Positions 6,985 through 12,130 of a DNA stretch of 12,130 bases are shown here, in pieces. The notes beneath the pieces are model-generated. The model did not search any database, was not told the origin of the DNA, and saw nothing but the letters and a program-made list of their open reading frames with translations. Origin of the DNA: CAYOLL01 sp964404765 [NCBI: uncultured Gemmatimonadota bacterium] (GTDB lineage: Bacteria; 4572-55); contig CAYOLL010000181.1 of the NCBI GenBank assembly GCA_964404765.1, positions 1 through 12,130 of the forward strand, in the 5' to 3' direction. Each line of letters begins with the position of its first letter. The first letter of the stretch is position 1. The position numbers were made by a program, and so were the translations under genes.

Positions 6985-8189
6985 ATTTTCACCCATTGCA
7001 ACGCGCCCAGCGCCGCCCATCTTCCGCTGGCGAAGCAGGCGCTGAGTAAATATCCGCCGGTGGGGGCTTCCCAATCGAGCATTTCACCGGCGCAAAAAAT
7101 GCCGGGGATACTTTTCAGCATTAAGTTTTCATCCAGCGAGTCGAAACTTACGCCGCCCGCGCTGCTGATGGCTTCGTCCAATGGGCGCGGCGCAACGACG
7201 GGGATCGGCAGCGCTTTGATAAACGCGGCGAGTCTTTCCATATTTGCAAAATCATCTTTCGATACAAATTCATGCAGCAGCGCGACCTTCACGCCTTTCA
7301 AGCCGAGCGTCTTTTCCAAATGACTCGCCAGCGAACGCGACCCGCGCGGCTTGGAAATTTTTTCAACGATCTGCGTTTCGGTTTTATCGGGCGCAAGGTC
7401 AAGATGAAAAACCGCGCCGCCATGCAATTCAATTTCATCGCGCAGCAGCGCCGAAGCCGCGTAAATCAAGCCGCCTTCCACGCCTTCTTTGGTAATAATA
7501 AATTCGCCTTGTTGATGAAATTCTTTAAACGATAATGCGACCGACTTAAGCGGACTCCCGTCAAACTTTGCGCGGAGATGGTCGCTCCATTGAACATCAA
7601 ACCCGCAGTTCGAGGGTCGCAGCGCGGCGGTGATTACCCCGAGCTGATTCAGCGCCCCCATCCATTCGCCATCCGAGCCGAGTCGCGCCCAGCTGCCGCC
7701 GCCCAGCGCGAGGATGACGACATGCGCTTGGATATTTTTCGCGCCATCAGGCGTTTCAAATTTTAGAGATTTATTTTCATTCCACCCTTTCCACTTATGG
7801 CGCGGATAAAACTCCACGCCCGCGTCGCTTAATCTTTTTAACCATGCGCGCAGCAGCGGGCTGGCTTTCATCTGCGCGGGGAAGACTCTGCCCGAGGTGC
7901 CCACAAATGTTTCCACGCCGAGTCCGCGCGCCCACTCGCGTAAATGATCGGGGGTGAAATCCATTAACCATTTTTCAATTTCTTTTTTTCTTTTACCGTA
8001 GCGCGTTATAAATTTCTCAAAAGGCTCTGCGTGTGTGAGATTCAACCCGCTTTTGCCCGCCATTAAAAATTTGCGCCCCAATGAAGGCATCGAATCATAC
8101 ACATCTACTTTTACGCCATGCTGACTCAAAATTTCCGCCGCCATCAAACCCGCAGGTCCGCCGCCGATTACGATCGCTGTTTTATCCAT
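6981..8189 (-). CDS. FAD-dependent oxidoreductase, HI0933-like / TIGR03862-type flavoprotein
   Basis: A 402-residue flavoprotein. The FAD dinucleotide motif AIVIGGGPAGLMAAE lies at the N-terminus, followed by GRKFLMAGKSGLNLTH, the family signature, VVILALGGGSWARLG in the middle, and IPGIFCAGEMLDWEAPTGGY plus SACFASGRWAA near the C-terminus. All family landmarks are present and the length is normal. The substrate is unknown. An in-frame ATG at 8267 is rejected because the extra residues translate the terminator hairpin region. The chosen ATG has TATAAT six bases upstream and no Shine-Dalgarno, so the mRNA may be leaderless. It forms an operon with the downstream DUF4166 gene. Confidence 0.88.
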   Translation of the reverse strand: MDKTAIVIGGGPAGLMAAEILSQHGVKVDVYDSMPSLGRKFLMAGKSGLNLTHAEPFEKFITRYGKRKKEIEKWLMDFTPDHLREWARGLGVETFVGTSGRVFPAQMKASPLLRAWLKRLSDAGVEFYPRHKWKGWNENKSLKFETPDGAKNIQAHVVILALGGGSWARLGSDGEWMGALNQLGVITAALRPSNCGFDVQWSDHLRAKFDGSPLKSVALSFKEFHQQGEFIITKEGVEGGLIYAASALLRDEIELHGGAVFHLDLAPDKTETQIVEKISKPRGSRSLASHLEKTLGLKGVKVALLHEFVSKDDFANMERLAAFIKALPIPVVAPRPLDEAISSAGGVSFDSLDENLMLKSIPGIFCAGEMLDWEAPTGGYLLSACFASGRWAALGALQWVKI

Positions 8190-8195
8190 GCAGAG

Positions 8196-8201
8196 ATTAT
8201 A
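8196..8201 (-). promoter_or_regulatory. Consensus -10 box of a probable leaderless transcript (flavoprotein gene)
   Basis: A perfect TATAAT on the minus strand ends six bases before the ATG at 8189. With the usual 6-7 base distance, transcription would start at or next to the A of the start codon. No clear -35 hexamer is seen (TTTTAA stands at the 17-base spacing). Confidence 0.6.
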
Positions 8202-8217
8202 CAGGATGAGTTTATAG

Positions 8218-8255
8218 GTTAAAAGAAAACTTCCCCGACATGGCCGGGGAAGTTT
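8218..8255 (-). terminator. Rho-independent terminator of the DUF3597 gene
   Basis: Arms at 8227-8237 and 8245-8255 give a perfect 11-base stem with a seven-base loop. Read on the minus strand, the stem is followed by TTTTCTTTT. It lies after the DUF3597 stop and hairpin repeat copy 3, and just upstream of the flavoprotein promoter, separating the two minus-strand transcripts. Confidence 0.85.
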
Positions 8256-8269
8256 ATTGCCGTACATCC

Positions 8270-8359
8270 GTCATCGCGATGCAATGTGTTCTTTGCTCGA
8301 AGCAATCTCCTCTACGTTTTGGAGATTGCTTCGCGGCAAAGTGCGCCGCTCGCAATGAC
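8270..8359. repeat. Hairpin repeat with GTCATTGCGAG-type termini, copy 3 (opposite orientation to copy 2)
   Basis: The ends are GTCATCGCGAT (8270-8280, two changes from copy 1) and CTCGCAATGAC (8349-8359). The inner stem is a perfect 13 bases (8298-8310 with 8321-8333) around a 10-base loop. It lies in the 3' untranslated region of the DUF3597 gene. Confidence 0.9.
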
Positions 8360-8368
8360 AATAATTCT

Positions 8369-8836
8369 TTAGTTCAACAGATCCGCGGGGATGTTGCCGC
8401 CGTTGGCTGCGATCTTCTTTAAGACTTCTTTGTGAAGCCAGACGTTCATCTTGGCGGAGTCGCCCATGAGATCGTCGGGGCAGCCGAGTTCTTTGGCGAG
8501 ATCGTTGCGGGCTTCGCGGCTGCTGTCAATATCCAGGACTTTGAGCAGGTCTACAATCGAGACTTTCCAGTTGAGTTCGGAACCGGAAGCCATCTTTTCC
8601 AACTTTGCGACCACGTCCACTTCAGACATGGCGGGGGTTGCAGGCGCGGCGTGAGCGGCAACGGCAGACTTGGCTGCAGCAGTTTCGGCTACGCCATCAT
8701 CGTCCTTGGTTTTTTCAACAGCCTTGGCGACGGGCGCAGGTTTTGCTGGAGCGGCGGCGGCGGCAGCGACGGGCGCGGCGGCTGTTTCATCTTTGGCAAG
8801 TCCTAATTTTTGTAAAATTGAATTAAAGAAGCTCAT
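8369..8836 (-). CDS. DUF3597 domain protein with Ala/Pro-rich linker
   Basis: A 155-residue protein. Residues 1-13 (MSFFNSILQKLGL) are a short amphipathic helix. Residues 18-70 are a low-complexity linker rich in Ala, Pro and Lys. Residues 71-155 are the DUF3597 domain, with KVSIVDLLKVLDIDSS, ARNDLAKELG, and MNVWLHKEVLKKIAANGG. The function of the family is unknown and there is no signal peptide. AAAGGA lies eight bases upstream of the chosen ATG; an in-frame ATG nine bases earlier directly abuts that site and is rejected. It is monocistronic, with its own -10 box and terminator. Confidence 0.88.
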   Translation of the reverse strand: MSFFNSILQKLGLAKDETAAAPVAAAAAAPAKPAPVAKAVEKTKDDDGVAETAAAKSAVAAHAAPATPAMSEVDVVAKLEKMASGSELNWKVSIVDLLKVLDIDSSREARNDLAKELGCPDDLMGDSAKMNVWLHKEVLKKIAANGGNIPADLLN

Positions 8837-8869
8837 GGTATACATCCTTTTGTTGGGGGTTGGGAATAA

Positions 8870-8893
8870 GATTACAAGCGGCGCTTGATAATC
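8870..8893 (-). promoter_or_regulatory. Hairpin at the 5' end of the DUF3597 transcript
   Basis: GATTACAAGC (8870-8879) pairs with GCTTGATAATC (8883-8893) with one bulged base and a three-base loop. It begins a few bases after the expected transcription start from the -10 box at 8903-8908. It could stabilise the mRNA or be a protein site. Confidence 0.4.
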
Positions 8894-8902
8894 AATAAAG
8901 TG

Positions 8903-8908
8903 ATTATA
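8903..8908 (-). promoter_or_regulatory. Consensus -10 box for the DUF3597 gene
   Basis: A perfect TATAAT on the minus strand, 66 bases before the ATG, giving a leader of about 60 bases that contains the hairpin and the ribosome binding site. No good -35 hexamer is seen. Confidence 0.55.
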
Positions 8909-8958
8909 CCTGTTATCTTTAGGCGGAATGTTAAAAATATGTAAATGATTTCTCCCGT

Positions 8959-8964
8959 TATAAT
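8959..8964 (+). promoter_or_regulatory. Consensus -10 box of a probable leaderless transcript (membrane protein gene)
   Basis: A perfect TATAAT ends seven bases before the ATG at 8972. No Shine-Dalgarno is present. No good -35 is seen at 16-18 bases. It also argues against the in-frame ATG at 8945, which lies upstream of the promoter. Confidence 0.6.
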
Positions 8965-8971
8965 CCGGCGT

Positions 8972-9769
8972 ATGAAAACTCTAAAAGACTTATGGACGCG
9001 CGACTCGTCTGTTTTGCTCGGCGGATTCTTTGTTACCGTTTTTCTAATCGGCTATATCTGGTGGCCGCTGGCGGAGGAAGTCCTCGCGTATGTGGATTGG
9101 AACGGCGCGTGGTGGCTGTACATGGATTGGCTGCTGCTGGGCATTTTTTGTTTTATGACCGTCGCCATCATCGCGCGCGCGGATCTTAAAACCGATCTGC
9201 TGATTGTCTTTGTGGGCATGTGCGGCGGACTGGCAATTGAATCCTGGGGCACACAGACGAACCTGTGGCATTACTACACCGCCGAGCGTCCGCCGTTGTG
9301 GATCATCCCCGCCTGGCCGATTGCAAGCCTTTGCATTGACCGCATCACAAGATTCTTAAATGCTTTAACCACGAAGGTCACGAAGGAACACGAAGGAGGT
9401 TCCTTTGTGACCTTCGTGTCCTTTGTGTTTAAGATTTTTTACTGGTTAACTTTCACTGTTTTTATGATTCTAATGCTGACCTTCATCTCCCCGACCTTTG
9501 ACAAATCCTACACTTGGCTGGCGTTGATCTTGTGCATTCTAATCATCATCACGCCCACCGATTATCGCTTCGCGCTGCTGACCTTTATTGCAGGAACAGG
9601 ATTGGGCTACTTTTTAGAATTATGGGGAACCACCCGCGAATGTTGGACCTATTACACATTTCAAACGCCGCCGCTGTTCGCAGTGCTGGCGCATGGCATG
9701 GCGGCGGTCGCCTTCTGGCGGGCGGGATTGGTGGTGAGGAAGTTAGGTGATAAGGTATTAGGTGATTAG
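8972..9769 (+). CDS. Multi-pass membrane protein with two homologous halves, family not recognised
   Basis: A 265-residue protein with about eight hydrophobic segments (roughly 12-32, 50-69, 75-90, 108-125, 155-174, 181-197, 200-215, 233-253). Residues about 70-125 and 196-251 align without gaps at an offset of 126. Shared residues include Glu and WGT (ESWGT at 90-94, ELWGT at 216-220), W-x-YYT (99-103, 225-229) and PPL (107-109, 233-235). The pattern recalls carotenoid-synthesis-type (DUF422/CruF-like) membrane proteins, a weak resemblance. Residues about 132-156, between the halves, are encoded by a CACGAAGG-type repeat. The last residues, KLGDKVLGD, fall in another repeat. The start at 8972 is chosen from the promoter position. 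No function can be given. Confidence 0.8.
   Translation: MKTLKDLWTRDSSVLLGGFFVTVFLIGYIWWPLAEEVLAYVDWNGAWWLYMDWLLLGIFCFMTVAIIARADLKTDLLIVFVGMCGGLAIESWGTQTNLWHYYTAERPPLWIIPAWPIASLCIDRITRFLNALTTKVTKEHEGGSFVTFVSFVFKIFYWLTFTVFMILMLTFISPTFDKSYTWLALILCILIIITPTDYRFALLTFIAGTGLGYFLELWGTTRECWTYYTFQTPPLFAVLAHGMAAVAFWRAGLVVRKLGDKVLGD
9365..9432. repeat. CACGAAGG inverted repeat inside the membrane protein gene
   Basis: Three CACGAAGG units at 9369-9396 (separated by T and AA) are mirrored by CCTTTGTG, CCTTCGTG and CCTTTGTG at 9402-9427, and the whole begins and ends with TTAA. Such AACCACGAAGG elements are typical of intergenic space in Chloroflexota-like genomes. Here it is read in frame as part of the linker, including TTKVTKEHEGG. 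Confidence 0.8.
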
Positions 9770-9822
9770 GGATTGGGGATAAGGGATTAGGTGATTAGGG
9801 ATAAGGGATATGGGATAAGGGG
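9742..9822. repeat. Degenerate G-rich tandem repeat overlapping the 3' end of the membrane protein gene
   Basis: ATTAGGTGATTAGGGAT occurs exactly at 9757-9773 and 9786-9802 (29-base period), amid many GGGATAAGGGAT-like variants. The membrane protein stop codon TAG (9767-9769) is inside the first copy. Position and style match the repeat at 4131-4163. Confidence 0.8.
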
Positions 9823-9975
9823 CGGTCTTGTTTATTCTTTATCGGCATTAACGAAGCAGTAATTTCCCATGAAGTAACCCTCCAATATTTCCCCTTGATC
9901 TGTTGGCAGCGGCGTTGATTCAAGGATGCTCTTTGGCGTATTTGAATGTTTGGGGCATGCTCCGCTGGGGCGTTC
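9823..9975. other. Gene-free spacer
   Basis: No start-to-stop frame with credible codon content or ribosome site is seen on either strand. The last 18 bases (9957-9974) form one copy of a motif also found at 10922-10939. No terminator for the membrane protein gene could be recognised. Confidence 0.5.
9957..9974 (-). repeat. AACGCYCCAGCGGAGSAT motif, copy 1
   Basis: Read on the minus strand this 18-base motif directly follows the stop codon of the toxin remnant. It matches 10922-10939 with two differences. The CTCC-AGC-GGAG-like core can form a small hairpin. It may be a post-gene repeat or a weak terminator element. Confidence 0.5.
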
Positions 9976-10125
9976 TTATAAGATATTTTTTATCAAGCCA
10001 ACAAATTGTTCGGCAATTTTCTTTTCATCGGGGATTTGCGCGTATGTCAATGCGGAAAGTTCGCGCGTGTAAATATCTTTTAGTTGCTTCGACATGTCCT
10101 CAAAATCTGTAATTTCATTTGATGT
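9976..10125 (-). pseudogene. C-terminal remnant of a probable AbiEii-type nucleotidyltransferase toxin
   Basis: Downstream of the antitoxin gene, and overlapping its stop codon, a minus-strand frame reads ITDFEDMSKQLKDIYTRE, then LSALTYAQIPDEKKIAEQF, and ends in KNIL plus a stop. It has the look of the C-terminus of the AbiEii-like toxins that follow DUF6088-type antitoxins: a fluid acidic segment, then an (I)Y-x-x-E-L helix, then a final helix. The nucleotidyltransferase core is absent, and there is no start codon or ribosome site at the head of the frame. I infer that most of the toxin gene was deleted. It could instead be a 39-residue small protein from the ATG at 10095. Confidence 0.5.
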
Positions 10126-10840
10126 TCCATTTTTCAGCGGCGGGCAGTATTTTATTAAGTCCCGCCAATTTATAAGCCGTGATGGGATTGAGCGACTTTC
10201 TTAAAGATTCGGTTAATAAAACATGACCTGTCTCTTCCAACAGCGCGCCCAATAACGCTCTGGCTGCCGGTGGATATTTCAATGCCAGACGCGCCAGCGT
10301 TTTTTTATATTCAGGGGTTGCGTCTTCAATCATTGCCAGAAGCCGTTTGCAAGCGGATGCGGGCGTGGCGTCCGGTATTTTTTTGACAGCGCGAACAGCA
10401 TCCAGTATTTGCAGCAGCGGAATATTTTCTTTGGTAATCGTGTTTTTTTGCTTGACAAACGAAATGGTCTGATTTCCACGCTTAAACGCCGCGCGGATTT
10501 CATTTTTGCCGATCTGAATATCATTGCTGACTTGCGTCGTTAAACCCAGCTGGTTGTATATGCTGTAGCCGGTAAGATACCCGATGACTTTGCCGTCTTT
10601 TTCCAAAAGGTCTTTTACAATTTGATCTGCGTTGGGCGCTAGTTTGCCAAATGCGGTATCTTCGGGCTTGTAAAATTTCCCTTTGGCGAGCTTGGCGATT
10701 TTCCCCGCAGCCGCCATACGGTTGAGCGCCTTAATTGCGGCTTCTTTCCCATTTGCTTCTGTGACAAAATCGGCGTAGGTGAACACATAGCCTTTGGGAA
10801 GTCTGGTTATGGACGCCGCCATAGTTTCGCTGGTTTTCAT
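10115..10840 (-). CDS. AbiEi-like antitoxin / DUF6088 family transcriptional regulator
   Basis: A 241-residue protein with an N-terminal winged helix (about 10-60, SITRLPKGYVFTYADF, then ALNRMAAAGKIAKLAKGKFY). The middle holds GYLTGYSIYNQLGLTTQV, typical of DUF6088 antitoxins of AbiE-type (type IV) toxin-antitoxin pairs, and a helical C-terminal region ends in EKWNIK. In such pairs the antitoxin gene comes first and represses its own promoter through inverted repeats. Here a perfect palindrome overlaps the -35 box. The start has no Shine-Dalgarno and is six bases after a TAAAAT box, so it is probably leaderless. The cognate toxin gene appears reduced to a remnant. It lies 112 bases after hsdR on the same strand. 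Confidence 0.82.
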   Translation of the reverse strand: MKTSETMAASITRLPKGYVFTYADFVTEANGKEAAIKALNRMAAAGKIAKLAKGKFYKPEDTAFGKLAPNADQIVKDLLEKDGKVIGYLTGYSIYNQLGLTTQVSNDIQIGKNEIRAAFKRGNQTISFVKQKNTITKENIPLLQILDAVRAVKKIPDATPASACKRLLAMIEDATPEYKKTLARLALKYPPAARALLGALLEETGHVLLTESLRKSLNPITAYKLAGLNKILPAAEKWNIK

Positions 10841-10846
10841 GCTTCT

Positions 10847-10875
10847 ATTTTACGGCAAAGGAAATTTTTTGTCCA
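10847..10875 (-). promoter_or_regulatory. Promoter of the antitoxin gene, leaderless
   Basis: On the minus strand TGGACA (10870-10875) and TAAAAT (10847-10852) are separated by exactly 17 bases. The -10 box ends six bases before the ATG at 10840. The -35 box lies inside the left arm of the palindrome at 10865-10904. Confidence 0.65.
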
Positions 10876-10904
10876 GTTTTTTCATGAAAAAACTGGACAA
10901 AAAA
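10865..10904. promoter_or_regulatory. Perfect 40-base palindrome, candidate antitoxin operator
   Basis: Each arm is T6-GTCCAG-T6 (10865-10882) and its complement A6-CTGGAC-A6 (10887-10904), around a self-complementary CATG. The arm covers the antitoxin -35 box. AbiEi-type antitoxins bind inverted repeats upstream of their own genes, so this is the natural candidate operator. As RNA it could also fold as a hairpin and end the hsdR transcript. Confidence 0.65.
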
Positions 10905-10921
10905 AACAACCTGGCTGGGAT

Positions 10922-10939
10922 ATCCTCCGCTGGAGCGTT
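10922..10939 (-). repeat. AACGCYCCAGCGGAGSAT motif, copy 2
   Basis: On the minus strand this motif lies 13 bases after the hsdR stop codon. It differs at two of 18 positions from 9957-9974. The two copies bracket the antitoxin gene and the toxin remnant in direct orientation. Confidence 0.5.
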
Positions 10940-10952
10940 TTTTATTTCAAAT

Positions 10953-12130
10953 TTACTCGACTGAATATATGTTTTGATTTCTATCAGGATAGGCTTCGTA
11001 GACATGCTGATAAACTACTTCACACTTTTCTTCATATATTTCTTTTTGATATGCAGTAGGCAAGTGGTCGAGAGCGTCTCGAATGGATGTTTCAACTTTT
11101 GCGCGAGTCATTTGTTGTTTACGCCAATCCAAAACCAAACATTCGGCTTTGAGGGTGTCGAGCAATTCTTTGGCGACTTTCTTGACTTCTTTTTTCTCGG
11201 CGTTAGTAAGTTTGATGTTGGGACGCGTGAGCAGGTCGAAAACCGCCAGTTCTTCCTCGGACAGATTTTCAGCGACGCCGCGCTGTTCTTCCTCGTTCAT
11301 GGAGCGGGCAAATGACATCACTTCCACGAAGAAGACGTCAATGTCTTTGGCGCCTGCGTTGTAATCCGCAATGAGTTTTTCAAATTTGGAAACAAAGTCT
11401 ATGCGGGACTTGTTATGGCTGACCATTTTCTTTAGTTGAGCATTGATCTGCTTTCTGAGTTTATCGACTTCGATATTTTTTCTGGTTTTATCGAAGATGG
11501 CTTTGAGGGCGTCAAAATCCACTTTGCTGATATCAAGTAAATGCTGTTTGCCTGCGCTCTTGATGGTGTATTGTTGTTTTACGCCAATGGATTTATCGAG
11601 CACTTTATTTGCTTCAGCCAGGACAGAGGAAATGTCGGTGACATCCTGATCGCCGCCGTTGCGGACTTTTTCGGAAAGCACGATAATAGTCTTACGCTCT
11701 ACGCTGAATTTACCAGCGGATTTATCGGGGAGAATTGCCTGAAAGAGTTTATCCACCCTGGCTGAAAGATTGATATATTGAGATTTGGTTTGGTCGTTCA
11801 CCAAAATTGCATTGACCGTATCATCCATAATACCGATGCGAACAAATTCATCTTTTGCTTTGATGATGGCGTTCAAATCCATGCCGAGAGACTTGATAAA
11901 GTCTTTGGTTTCTTTAATGGCATTTTGTAGGTCTTGAACCAATGCCTGTTTTGCTTTGATCGGTATATCACCAGATTGGATACCACCGCCTGATGCCGTC
12001 CCGTAAATGGCAAGCGCGGTTTTAAGATCATTGAAGATACCGATGTAATCCACGATTAAGCCGTTGTTCTTTTCGGCGAAGACACGATTGGCGCGCGCAA
12101 TGGTTTGCATGAGCGTGTGATTGCGCATGG
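10953..12130 (-). CDS. hsdR: Type I restriction enzyme R subunit (HsdR), C-terminal part, 5' end outside the window
   Basis: The ATP-dependent translocase and nuclease subunit of a type I restriction-modification complex. About 390 C-terminal residues are visible and the frame is open to the window edge. It opens with NHTLMQTIARANRVF, the last helicase motif (motif VI) with its Arg residues, then GLIVDYIGIFNDLKTAL, a segment conserved after it in HsdR. The rest is a long charged helical region, as in the HsdR C-terminal domain that contacts the methylase core. The N-terminal nuclease and most of the helicase, and any hsdM and hsdS, lie beyond the edge. The ATG at 12128 is an internal Met, not the start. 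No frameshift is seen. Confidence 0.9.
   Translation of the reverse strand, partial: MRNHTLMQTIARANRVFAEKNNGLIVDYIGIFNDLKTALAIYGTASGGGIQSGDIPIKAKQALVQDLQNAIKETKDFIKSLGMDLNAIIKAKDEFVRIGIMDDTVNAILVNDQTKSQYINLSARVDKLFQAILPDKSAGKFSVERKTIIVLSEKVRNGGDQDVTDISSVLAEANKVLDKSIGVKQQYTIKSAGKQHLLDISKVDFDALKAIFDKTRKNIEVDKLRKQINAQLKKMVSHNKSRIDFVSKFEKLIADYNAGAKDIDVFFVEVMSFARSMNEEEQRGVAENLSEEELAVFDLLTRPNIKLTNAEKKEVKKVAKELLDTLKAECLVLDWRKQQMTRAKVETSIRDALDHLPTAYQKEIYEEKCEVVYQHVYEAYPDRNQNIYSVE

Noticed and set aside
8190-8267. A 26-residue N-terminal extension of the flavoprotein.
   Set aside because: It would translate the terminator hairpin and lies upstream of the TATAAT box; the FAD motif begins right after the ATG at 8189.
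8432-8888. Several plus-strand frames opposite the DUF3597 gene.
   Set aside because: They are antisense shadows of the Ala-rich linker and the conserved DUF3597 domain, with Gly/Arg-rich products.
9742-9822. A possible CRISPR array.
   Set aside because: The units are short, degenerate and contiguous without unique spacers, so this is a simple tandem repeat.
9903-10112. A 69-codon plus-strand frame near the antitoxin 3' end.
   Set aside because: It is antisense to the toxin-like remnant, has no ribosome site and no recognisable features.
10953-12128. Treating the ATG at 12128 as the true start of a short 391-residue protein.
   Set aside because: The product begins in the middle of helicase motif VI of HsdR and the frame is open to the window edge, so it is a partial gene.

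Overview
The window looks like a chromosomal segment of a moderate-GC bacterium, most probably from the Chloroflexota (class Anaerolineae). I infer this from the gene set (GAF/HD-GYP protein, DUF4166 proteins, an HI0933/TIGR03862-type flavoprotein, a DUF3597 protein). The style of its intergenic repeats also fits: hairpin repeats with GTCATTGCGAG ends, and the AACCACGAAGG, AACCACAGAT and AACCACRGAG families. No rRNA, tRNA or other taxonomic marker is present, so the placement is tentative.

Region 1 (1-4210) is a signalling gene followed by a pterin block. A GAF/HD-GYP c-di-GMP phosphodiesterase (18-1289, +) converges on a minus-strand set reading pteridine reductase-like SDR (2261-3013), folB (1770-2126), folK (1295-1777). 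folB and folK overlap by 8 bases; a hairpin repeat sits between the SDR and folB. Divergent from the SDR is an aromatic amino acid hydroxylase of the phenylalanine 4-monooxygenase type (3112-4125, +), an enzyme that needs a reduced pterin. The SDR has the TGxxxRxG and Asp/Tyr/Lys features of PTR1-type pteridine reductases, so the block plausibly makes folate and also makes or recycles the hydroxylase cofactor.

Region 2 (4203-8189) is on the minus strand. It has a saccharopine-dehydrogenase-like Rossmann protein with a C-terminal DUF4166 domain (4203-5870), a repeat-packed 484-base gene-free gap, and a two-gene operon of a TIGR03862-type flavoprotein (6981-8189) and a stand-alone DUF4166 protein (6355-6984) with an ATGA overlap. 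Two oppositely oriented copies of the GTCATTGCGAG repeat flank this operon.

Region 3 (8218-9822) holds a DUF3597 protein (8369-8836, -) divergent from an unrecognised multi-pass membrane protein (8972-9769, +). The membrane protein has two homologous halves joined by a linker that appears to be encoded by an intergenic repeat.

Region 4 (9976-12130, -) is a defence module: the C-terminal part of a type I restriction HsdR subunit running off the window, then an AbiEi-like (DUF6088-type) antitoxin gene. A perfect 40-base palindrome overlaps its predicted -35 box. Only what looks like the last ~50 codons of the partner toxin remains downstream, suggesting a decayed toxin-antitoxin pair.

Across the window, three genes (flavoprotein, membrane protein, antitoxin) have a consensus-like -10 box only 6-7 bases before the ATG and no Shine-Dalgarno sequence, suggesting leaderless transcripts. 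No CRISPR array, complete insertion sequence or clear new multi-gene system is visible.
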